Source of the DNA: an uncultured Bacilli bacterium
Lineage (GTDB): Bacteria; Bacillota_I; Bacilli_A; RF39; UBA660
Length of the DNA: 11,563 bases
Reading direction: 5' to 3'
Assembly (NCBI GenBank): GCA_949440065.1
Contig: CASRZP010000039.1
Span: 1 to 11,563, forward strand
Shown piece by piece: positions 5,817-11,563 of the stretch. The notes beneath the pieces were generated by a model, which was given only the letters and a program-made list of their open reading frames with translations, did no database searches and was not told the origin of the DNA. Position numbers and translations under genes: made by a program. Positions within the stretch are counted from its first letter, which is position 1, and each line of letters starts with the position of its first letter.

Positions 5817-7853
5817 ATGAAAAAGAAGAAAAAAATAATTATTATTCCTTTAATTATTGCCTTATTCGTTTTAGGAGGAGTTTACTTTTACTATCAAAGA
5901 ATTGATGATGCTACCTCTCTTAGTGTAAGCGAGAAAAAATGGTTACAGGAAAATAAAACAAAAGTAGTAGATTTTGAGATTGTTAATAATGTTCCGCTAT
6001 TTGGAATGAATGGTAATGGTGTAATTTTTCAATTTATTGAATCACTAGAAAAAGATACAGGACTTGGTTTTAATAAAATTCCTTATTTAAAAGAAAGTAG
6101 TCCATCAGGAAGTAACTACAGAATTCGCTTGTTAAATAGTGAAGAAGCCCTAACGAATCGTGATTTATTGATTTATGAAGATGGATATATTGCCATTGGA
6201 AAAACATATCAGCGAATCAATAGCATTTCCGAGATGAAAGATATCACCTTTGGTGCATTTCAAAGTGATGTAGCAGAACTTACTTACTATTTAAAATCAG
6301 GAGATAACATTTCCTATAAAACGTATGATAGTATTGATGCCTTGTATCAAGCCTTAGATAGTGGTGAAGTAGGAATGATTATTGTTCCTAATATCATCTA
6401 TTTAGATAAATTCTTGGGAAACAGCAACTACTTTATTAATTATTATTTTACGGAAATGTCAAAAAGAATCGTCTTAACATTAAGTGATAGCAACAATAAA
6501 TTAAATGATATTATCAAAAAATACTATCAAAATTGGAAAAATAAAGAATATGTAAAGCAATATAACCAGTCATTCTTAGACTATTATGTAGAAAAAAATG
6601 GAATGAACGCCAAAACGAAAGCCGATTTACTTTCTAAAAATTACGTTTATGGTTATGTAGAAAACCCTCCTTATGAAGTATCGATTCAAGATCATGTTAA
6701 TGGTATTGCAGCAGAATACATTAATAGAATGCAAAGACTAACCGATATTGATTTTACTTATAAAAAATATAAAAACATAGAAGAGTTAACCAAAGCTGTA
6801 GAAAATGGAGAAGTAGATATTTACTTTGATTACTATAACCTAACGAATGATAAATACTTAACCACGATTTCTACTTTTATCGAAGATTATGTTGTATTAG
6901 GAAGACAAAAGGATAGTCATATCGTTAATTCTTTTGAAAGTTTAAAAGGAAAAAATGTGGCAATGATTGGTAATAACTCACTTCATCAATATTTTTCTAA
7001 TAATGGTAGAGCCAATATTACTGCATATAAAACTTTAGATAGTTTAGTTAAAAAAGCAGATGATAAAGTTATTGTAGTTGATAGAGAAATTTACAATAAC
7101 TATCGAACGAGTAAATTTTCAAAATATGATTTATTATACATTGGTACCATGATGAATGATTACAAATTTATGGTACGAAATGATAATCAAACTTTCTATG
7201 ATTTATTTAATTATATTATTAATACCAATTCCTATTACCGTTATCGTAATAGTGGTGTAGAAAGTATTAATTTATCTATTCTAGAGCGAACTAGTTTTGA
7301 AGAATTATATATCATTATTCTAGCAGCTATCTTTATTCCTTTATTTATCATCGTCATTTTATATTACTACTACAAGAAAAAACGTAAAGTTAAAGAAGTG
7401 AAAAAAGAAGATAGAAGAAAGTATACGGATATGTTAACCTCACTTAAAAATAGAAATTATTTAAACTTAAAGTTACCTAAGTGGGATGAATGTAAGGTAT
7501 TCCCTCAAGCTATCGTTATGGTGGATTTAAATAATGTAAAATACGTTAATGATAACTATGGATATAATGCAGGAGATCAGTTAATCGTACAAGCAGCAGG
7601 AATTTTAGTGAATACCCAACTGGAAAATAGTGAAATTATTAGAAGTGATGGAAACGAATTTTTAATCTATCTAGTAGGATACAGTGAACAACAAATAGAA
7701 ACATTCACGCAGAAGTTAGCAAAAGAGTTCAAAGAGTTACAATATGGTTTCGGGGCGACTCTCGGTTATAGTATGATTGTAGATGAAATTAAAACAATCG
7801 ATGATGCAATTAACGAAGCAGTGTATACAATGAGACAAAAAAAGAAAAATTAG
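5817..7853 (+). CDS. Tandem Venus-flytrap receptor with degenerate GGDEF domain
   Basis: The product is a 678-aa transmembrane sensor. Order: membrane helix 7-26; a first periplasmic-binding-protein-like (SBP_bac_3) module at about 35-260; a second at about 272-475 (YGYVENPPYEVS, GIAAEYINRM, AVENGEVDIYFDYY, SLKGKNVAMIGNNS); membrane helix 497-519 with a basic KKKRKVKEVKK stop; and a cytoplasmic GGDEF fold at about 535-676. GGDEF landmarks are TDMLTSLKNRNYL, MVDLNNVKYVNDNYGYNAGDQ and IIRSDGNEFLIYL. The signature is DGNEF (611-615): the first Gly and the metal-binding acid at position three are replaced, although D570, the other metal ligand, remains. No RxxD inhibitory site is seen upstream. 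Diguanylate cyclase activity is therefore doubtful and the domain may bind nucleotide or signal by dimerisation. The tandem VFT-TM layout recalls BvgS. GGTGAG (5802-5807) precedes ATG. Confidence 0.85.
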   Translation: MKKKKKIIIIPLIIALFVLGGVYFYYQRIDDATSLSVSEKKWLQENKTKVVDFEIVNNVPLFGMNGNGVIFQFIESLEKDTGLGFNKIPYLKESSPSGSNYRIRLLNSEEALTNRDLLIYEDGYIAIGKTYQRINSISEMKDITFGAFQSDVAELTYYLKSGDNISYKTYDSIDALYQALDSGEVGMIIVPNIIYLDKFLGNSNYFINYYFTEMSKRIVLTLSDSNNKLNDIIKKYYQNWKNKEYVKQYNQSFLDYYVEKNGMNAKTKADLLSKNYVYGYVENPPYEVSIQDHVNGIAAEYINRMQRLTDIDFTYKKYKNIEELTKAVENGEVDIYFDYYNLTNDKYLTTISTFIEDYVVLGRQKDSHIVNSFESLKGKNVAMIGNNSLHQYFSNNGRANITAYKTLDSLVKKADDKVIVVDREIYNNYRTSKFSKYDLLYIGTMMNDYKFMVRNDNQTFYDLFNYIINTNSYYRYRNSGVESINLSILERTSFEELYIIILAAIFIPLFIIVILYYYYKKKRKVKEVKKEDRRKYTDMLTSLKNRNYLNLKLPKWDECKVFPQAIVMVDLNNVKYVNDNYGYNAGDQLIVQAAGILVNTQLENSEIIRSDGNEFLIYLVGYSEQQIETFTQKLAKEFKELQYGFGATLGYSMIVDEIKTIDDAINEAVYTMRQKKKN

Positions 7854-7863
7854 GGTGAATGTG

Positions 7864-8691
7864 ATGGGAAAGAAAGCCAAGAATTTTATTCGTAAAGTAT
7901 TTGAAACGATAAAACGACCAGAAATGCAGATATTGCCAGGTCAACTTGCTTTCTTTTTTGTTTTGTCCTTAATTCCTTTAATTGCTCTAGTTGGAAGTCT
8001 AGCTTCATTATTTTCTTTATCTATGGAATCACTAACAGAGCTAATTTCTAGTTCTTTTCCTAAAGAAGTAGGTAATCTTTTGCTTCCTATTATCACAGGA
8101 AAAGATCCCAGTTTTAATATGTTTATCTTCTTTGGTTCGGCTTTCCTTTTAGCCTCTAACGGGATGAAATCGATGATTATTGCTGCTGATATGATTTATA
8201 AAGTAGATGATATTGATCACCTACGGGTACGGATAAAATCGATTATCATGACGTTCATCTTAGTATTCTTGCTATTATTCGTTATCATTGTACCAGCGTT
8301 TGGTGATTTAATTTTTAAATTATTAAGAAGTCTAGCATTAGATCAGCGAATTATTAAATTCATCTATCGGCTTTATCAAATTTTAAAATATCCACTTTCT
8401 TTATTCTTAATTCATTTTAATATTAAACTTTTATATACCATAGCACCAGATAAATCGATTTCTAGCAGCAAGATGAATTATGGGGCGTGGTTTACTACGA
8501 TTATGTGGATTTTAGTCACTGAGGTTTACTCGATATATGTAGAAGTATTTTCTAAGTATGATTTATTCTATGGAAGTATTTCTAATATTTTGATTCTTCT
8601 ATTATGGGTTTACCTTCTAGCATATATCATGACTTTAGGAATGGCCTTAAACTCAAGTACTTATGAGGAAAAAGAGGAGATAAAAGAGTAA
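7864..8691 (+). CDS. YihY/BrkB family inner-membrane protein
   Basis: The product is a 275-aa polytopic membrane protein of the YihY/virulence factor BrkB family (formerly mislabelled ribonuclease BN). The N-terminal family pattern is evident: MQILPGQLAFFFVLSLIPLIAL, followed by PKEVGNLLLPII, FGSAFLLASNGMKSMIIAADMIY and several hydrophobic helices ending LLLWVYLLAYIMTLGMALNS. About six membrane segments can be counted, and the tail is acidic. The molecular function of the family is unsettled. I chose ATG 7864 because AGGGTGA at 7852-7858 sits 5 nt upstream. GTG codons at 7855 and 7861 are in frame, but 7855 overlaps that site. The ribosome site overlaps the receptor stop codon, so translation is coupled. 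A terminator follows at 8706. Confidence 0.9.
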   Translation: MGKKAKNFIRKVFETIKRPEMQILPGQLAFFFVLSLIPLIALVGSLASLFSLSMESLTELISSSFPKEVGNLLLPIITGKDPSFNMFIFFGSAFLLASNGMKSMIIAADMIYKVDDIDHLRVRIKSIIMTFILVFLLLFVIIVPAFGDLIFKLLRSLALDQRIIKFIYRLYQILKYPLSLFLIHFNIKLLYTIAPDKSISSSKMNYGAWFTTIMWILVTEVYSIYVEVFSKYDLFYGSISNILILLLWVYLLAYIMTLGMALNSSTYEEKEEIKE

Positions 8692-8705
8692 AGTTAAGAT
8701 GATTG

Positions 8706-8739
8706 AAACATCAAAGGAATAAAGCTTTGGTGTTTTTTT
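8706..8739 (+). terminator. Intrinsic terminator of the receptor operon
   Basis: AAACATCAAAG (8706-8716) pairs with CTTTGGTGTTT (8725-8735), 11 bp with one U-G pair, around an 8-nt loop. The T run is 8733-8739. It ends the transcript from the promoter at 5303. Confidence 0.85.
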
Positions 8740-8754
8740 AAATGAACTTTTTTC

Positions 8755-8783
8755 TTGACTTTTTCTCTTTTTTGTATTATAAT
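8755..8783 (+). promoter_or_regulatory. Near-consensus promoter of the coiled-coil cassette
   Basis: TTGACT (8755-8760, 5 of 6) and TATAAT (8778-8783, 6 of 6) are spaced by 17 nt. This is the best sigma-70/sigma-A type match in the window and implies strong, probably constitutive expression of the downstream genes. Confidence 0.85.
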
Positions 8784-8809
8784 AGGCAGCATAAAAAGGG
8801 GAGTTAAGA

Positions 8810-9721
8810 ATGAGTGAATATTTAATGTTAGAGGATTATTCTGTAGAAAATAAAGAACATTTAAAAGAAAAAATAGTTATTCTAGAAGATTTGGTGACAA
8901 AAATAGAAGCATCTATTGAATACCATGAACACAAAATTAATACGTATATTGAAGAACAAAATGAGTTTGAAGATAGAAATATTACTAAATTATATAAAGA
9001 TGCAAAAAAAGAATTATCAGACCTTTATCAACGATTACCATTAGAAAAAGGAAGACTAACTTATTACAAGAATTATTTGTATCATTTAGAAAAAGAAGAT
9101 AAAAGTGATATAAGTTTAATGTTAGATAATGGAAAGCTAAAACAATTTCTTGAATTAGAAATTGCTAGACAAGAAAGAGACAGCCGGTTGATATTAGATG
9201 ATGATATAGAGTACTATTTGAAAAAAAGAGAAAAATTAAGAAAAAAATTAAAAAGAATGGAAAGAAGAGAAAGTCATATATTAAGGAATTATGCTATTGC
9301 AGCGGCAGTCGTTACATTGGGTGCTACTAGTGGATTTTGTTACATAGGTATGCCATTTTTGATAGGATTCCTTTTGGGATTACCAACGGGTTCCATGACA
9401 GCATTACTTTTTTCATTAATAAATTATGCTGTAAGTGTTATTGAATTTTATAATAAAGAAGAAATGGAAAATGAGTTAGAATGTTTAAATGATAAACTTA
9501 TAGAAATAAAAGAACAAGAGAAAATGAAAGGATTAGCAAAAGAGAAAACAGATAATACTAGCATTACTGAAAAAGAAGAATCAAGAACCGTTGAACAAGT
9601 TATTGAAAATATGACTGATGTAGAACAACTAAAAAAATTAAGAGATAGAATTAATAGAGAAATAACTAGTAAAAGTCAAGAACAAGAAGAAATTAAAGGC
9701 ACACAAAAAATAAAAAAATAG
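8810..9721 (+). CDS. Coiled-coil protein with central membrane hairpin, unknown function
   Basis: The product is 303 aa with no family I recognise. Residues 14-95 and 105-158 are highly charged and helical with heptad-like spacing, predicted coiled coil. Residues 161-178 and 181-212 are hydrophobic and make a membrane hairpin with a short GFCYIGMP turn. Residues 214-240 form another helix, 240-262 a polar linker rich in E/K/T, and 263-290 a final amphipathic helix (VEQLKKLRDRINREI). No signal peptide is present; both ends are probably cytoplasmic. AGGGGAG at 8797-8803 gives a 6-nt spacing to ATG. The protein has the same overall plan as the product at 10393, and both hairpins contain an LP-x3-M-x-A pattern (LPTGSMTAL here, LPYAAMEAI there), so distant paralogy is possible. 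It heads a probable operon with the lipoprotein 33 nt downstream. Confidence 0.8.
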   Translation: MSEYLMLEDYSVENKEHLKEKIVILEDLVTKIEASIEYHEHKINTYIEEQNEFEDRNITKLYKDAKKELSDLYQRLPLEKGRLTYYKNYLYHLEKEDKSDISLMLDNGKLKQFLELEIARQERDSRLILDDDIEYYLKKREKLRKKLKRMERRESHILRNYAIAAAVVTLGATSGFCYIGMPFLIGFLLGLPTGSMTALLFSLINYAVSVIEFYNKEEMENELECLNDKLIEIKEQEKMKGLAKEKTDNTSITEKEESRTVEQVIENMTDVEQLKKLRDRINREITSKSQEQEEIKGTQKIKK

Positions 9722-9754
9722 AAAAATTATGATATTGAAATAGGGGTGGAAGAA

Positions 9755-9808
9755 ATGAATTTAAGAATTAATACAAAATTAATGAAGGTAATTTTAGCGG
9801 TGGTATAA
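9755..9808 (+). pseudogene. Displaced signal-peptide start of the lipoprotein gene
   Basis: ATG 9755 has a strong ribosome site (AGGGGTGG, 9742-9749, 5 nt away) and encodes MNLRINTKLMKVILAVV before a TAA at 9806. This is the basic and early hydrophobic part of a signal peptide. The remainder, GGISFAMATTGC, continues in the -1 frame from 9799. Inserting one base near 9795-9800 would give a complete lipoprotein leader (for example MKVILAGGISFAMATTGC). The start and body therefore belong to one gene split by a frameshift. The cause could be a real mutation, a reversible switch, recoding or a sequence error. Confidence 0.7.
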
Positions 9809-9816
9809 GCTTTGCT

Positions 9817-10290
9817 ATGGCTACTACAGGATGTATGCTAACGCGTGATCAATCTAATCATGTAGATGAAAAGTATTTAGAATTAGAAAAAGAAATTGCT
9901 ATCTTGCAAGAAGAAAAAGAAGCATTACAACAAATGACAACATTTGATGTACGTGACTTGTTTGTTATAAAAAATGAATGTATATTAGATTCTCATTATC
10001 AAATCGAATCTGTACCAGATTTATCTATTGTATATTCTTGTGTCAATTATTTAGACGTATTCGGTGAAGAATTCACTGCTCAATATGATGATCAATTATC
10101 TACACTATATGATGATGGTCGCATTCCTTTAATAGAGTATTTAACAGAAGATGAATTAGCTTTAGTAGTAGCTAAAAACGGAAAAATTACCCAAGGAGAT
10201 TTAAAGAATATTATAGAACGTCTTAGAGAAAGATATGAATCAGATATGTTTGATCAAAAATTCACTTATCGATATGCAAATCAATATTAA
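9817..10290 (+). CDS. Small lipoprotein of unknown function, leader frameshifted
   Basis: The open frame from ATG 9817 gives 157 aa starting MATTGCMLTRD. ATTGC looks like a lipobox with the lipidated cysteine at position 6, which makes no sense without the hydrophobic leader found upstream in another frame. ATG 9817 also has no usable ribosome site: GGTGG at 9799-9803 is 13 nt away. The true start is probably 9755, interrupted by the frameshift. After the cysteine, residues 17-41 form a short coiled coil (KYLELEKEIAILQEEKEALQQ). A mixed domain of about 110 residues follows with DLFVIKNECILD, LSIVYSCVNYLDVFGEEF, DDGRIPLIEYLTEDELALVVAKNGKI and a C-terminal helix. If expressed and exported it would be tethered to the outer face of the membrane. 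No family is recognised. It lies between two coiled-coil/membrane-hairpin proteins. Confidence 0.65.
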   Translation: MATTGCMLTRDQSNHVDEKYLELEKEIAILQEEKEALQQMTTFDVRDLFVIKNECILDSHYQIESVPDLSIVYSCVNYLDVFGEEFTAQYDDQLSTLYDDGRIPLIEYLTEDELALVVAKNGKITQGDLKNIIERLRERYESDMFDQKFTYRYANQY

Positions 10291-10392
10291 AATTAGATGG
10301 TAATTCTTAATAAAAATAAGAATATTACATGGAAAAATTTAAGGAATTTATAGATAAAAATAGGTAAAAAGATAAGAAAGAAGGAACAAAAT

Positions 10393-11007
10393 ATGAATAT
10401 GCGTTATGGAAATATTGATGGAAAAATAGTTGTTTTTGATGATGAAGGTAATTTAACTTATCGTAGTGATAGTGACCATTGTGAAGAGATATTGATCAGT
10501 GAAAACTTAATTGAGACAATGACTAACAAAATAGAAGAATTAGAATCTTCTATAGAAGAAAATAACAATATCATCGAAGTAAATTCTTTCAAAAATACAA
10601 TAAAACTCTTGTCAGTACCTGTTCTTCTTGCTGCAGTAGCGGGAATATTTTTTCAATCATTTGGTTTTTTTTGGTTATGTAATTTCGTTGTTACTTTACC
10701 ATATGCCGCAATGGAGGCAATTGCTAATCGTATTGTACGAAAAAGGAAAACTAGAGAAAATAAGGGAATAAACAGTCAATTGGACTACCTAAAACAGTTT
10801 CTTGCCTTAGAAAAAGAGCATTTAGTCAAACTAAAAGAGATAAATAATTCCGAAGAATTAGAAAGTGAAAAGGTTTTGGTTTCGACAAAACTAGTAAATG
10901 ATGAAGAAAAACTACAACAACTAGAACTTGCTTTAGAAAAATATTATGAAATGGGATATGATGGGAAAGATAATCAAGTAGAAGCTGCTATCCAATATAG
11001 AAAATAA
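10393..11007 (+). CDS. Second coiled-coil protein with membrane hairpin, unknown function
   Basis: The product is 204 aa, not assigned to a known family. An N-terminal stretch (RYGNIDGKIVVFDDEGNLTY, 4-23) may form a small beta unit. Residues 36-64 are helical and acidic (IETMTNKIEELESSIEEN). Two hydrophobic segments at 69-88 and 91-113 form a membrane hairpin, followed by a basic RIVRKRKTR (113-121) consistent with a cytoplasmic face. Residues 127-185 are a long coiled coil. It shares the coiled-coil/hairpin/coiled-coil plan and an LP-x3-M-x-A hairpin pattern with the product at 8810. AAGGAA at 10381-10386 is 6 nt before ATG 10393; ATG 10399 is a weaker alternative. The 102-nt gap upstream has no clear promoter or terminator, so co-transcription from 8755 is likely. 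A terminator follows at 11042. Confidence 0.78.
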   Translation: MNMRYGNIDGKIVVFDDEGNLTYRSDSDHCEEILISENLIETMTNKIEELESSIEENNNIIEVNSFKNTIKLLSVPVLLAAVAGIFFQSFGFFWLCNFVVTLPYAAMEAIANRIVRKRKTRENKGINSQLDYLKQFLALEKEHLVKLKEINNSEELESEKVLVSTKLVNDEEKLQQLELALEKYYEMGYDGKDNQVEAAIQYRK

Positions 11008-11041
11008 TATGATTTTAACGAATCAAAGATAGTTAAATATG

Positions 11042-11068
11042 CTAGGATATGCTAATTCCTAGTTTTTT
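11042..11068 (+). terminator. Intrinsic terminator of the coiled-coil cassette
   Basis: CTAGGA (11042-11047) pairs perfectly with TCCTAG (11057-11062) across a 9-nt loop and is followed by six T (11063-11068). The stem is short, so termination may be partial. The rest of the intergenic stretch to 11174 holds only A/T-rich DNA and a third copy of ATATGCTA. Confidence 0.7.
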
Positions 11069-11174
11069 CATCGAAAAATAAAATGGTAAAACTTGTTCAT
11101 AATGAAAAATTAATCATAAAATAAGGGATAGATACTGTAGTAATTGAATATGCTAGAATGAGTTTTAGAAGTAT

Positions 11175-11203
11175 TTGTCAAAGTAGGAAGATAGTGTTAT
11201 AAT
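11175..11203 (+). promoter_or_regulatory. Strong extended -10 promoter of the LtaS-like gene
   Basis: TTGTCA (11175-11180, 5 of 6) and TATAAT (11198-11203, 6 of 6) have the ideal 17-nt spacing, with TGT at 11195-11197 forming an extended -10. Confidence 0.85.
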
Positions 11204-11224
11204 AAGATAAGCGAGGTCGATGTA

Positions 11225-11563
11225 ATGAAAGAGAAAATACAATCGTTAGGATCTATCTTGCAACAAAAATGGAAAGAGATAAAAAAAGATCCTAATAAAT
11301 TTAAATCACAATGTATAGATGGCTTAATTCACATCTTTACTCATAATAAATTATTTATAACTTACGTACTAACTTGCGTTATTAATGGAATGCTACTTCG
11401 TTTTTTAACCATGAATACCGTTGAAAATTATATTGCAATAAAACCCATTATTGCAGATACCGCTGTGGTTATTCTTCTTGGTTCCTTAGTGTATTTATTT
11501 AAACCCAAAAGAAGAATTATTTATCTATCGATTATAGAAATCTTTTTTACAGCGATTTGCATA
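11225..11563 (+). CDS. LtaS-like (lipoteichoic acid synthase family) membrane protein, N-terminal fragment
   Basis: The frame stays open to the window edge, giving 113 codons of a longer gene. ATG 11225 follows GAGGT (11213-11217) by 7 nt. Residues 1-40 are a basic, amphipathic cytoplasmic segment. Hydrophobic segments lie at about 42-62 (LFITYVLTCVINGMLLRFLT), 73-91 (PIIADTAVVILLGSLVYLF) and 97-113 (RIIYLSIIEIFFTAICI), with the basic loop KPKRR between the last two. The order and spacing resemble the N-terminal membrane domain of LtaS and related sulfatase-fold phosphoglycerol transferases. The catalytic domain would lie outside the window, so the call rests on topology and resemblance alone. 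Other polytopic envelope proteins are possible. Confidence 0.55.
   Translation, partial: MKEKIQSLGSILQQKWKEIKKDPNKFKSQCIDGLIHIFTHNKLFITYVLTCVINGMLLRFLTMNTVENYIAIKPIIADTAVVILLGSLVYLFKPKRRIIYLSIIEIFFTAICI

Noticed and set aside
10300..10328. Imperfect hairpin after the lipoprotein gene
   Set aside because: Two 5-bp A/T-rich stems with a 2-nt bulge and no following T tract, so not a credible terminator.
10329..10367. 12-codon open frame MEKFKEFIDKNR
   Set aside because: No ribosome site and too short to support without conservation data.
11069..11174. Small gene or RNA between the cassette terminator and the LtaS-like promoter
   Set aside because: Only very short open frames (about 13 codons at 11084) and no stable secondary structure are visible.

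Overview
The window is low-GC, A/T-rich bacterial DNA with Gram-positive style signals: AGGAGG/GGGGAG-type ribosome binding sites, TATAAT-type promoters and short U-tailed terminators. All convincing genes lie on the + strand. A gatCAB operon, a camelysin/TasA-like surface protein, a lipobox protein and the start of an LtaS-like protein point to an uncultured Bacilli/Mollicutes-related Firmicute (RF39-like gut lineages come to mind). The lineage is inference from gene style, not from a marker gene.

Layout. (1) 1-1346: an 11-G homopolymer beside a small inverted repeat precedes a 405-aa secreted or anchored surface protein. It has a camelysin-like N-terminus and a cysteine-containing C-terminal domain ending in GARPVVVIPK. 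(2) 1369-2107: a separately promoted, membrane-anchored protein with a probable OB-fold, closed by a terminator whose U tract runs into the next promoter. (3) 2107-5301: gatC-gatA-gatB, the tRNA-dependent amidotransferase, tightly coupled and with intact catalytic residues. (4) 5303-8739: a three-gene operon with its own promoter and terminator. It encodes a small single-pass membrane protein, a BvgS-like tandem Venus-flytrap receptor joined through a membrane segment to a degenerate GGDEF domain (DGNEF), and a YihY/BrkB family membrane protein. (5) 8755-11068: a near-consensus promoter drives a cassette of unrecognised envelope proteins. Two coiled-coil proteins with a central membrane hairpin flank a small lipoprotein whose signal peptide is split by a frameshift. 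(6) 11175-11563: a strong extended -10 promoter and the N-terminal 113 codons of a membrane protein resembling lipoteichoic acid synthase, cut by the window edge.

The only well-understood unit is gatCAB, which makes Gln-tRNA(Gln) and/or Asn-tRNA(Asn). The rest is largely envelope biology. The most unusual items are the poly-G tract in a possible promoter spacer, the frameshifted lipoprotein leader inside the coiled-coil cassette, and the receptor whose GGDEF domain lacks the metal-binding acid. No tRNA, rRNA, CRISPR array, insertion sequence or phage gene was seen.
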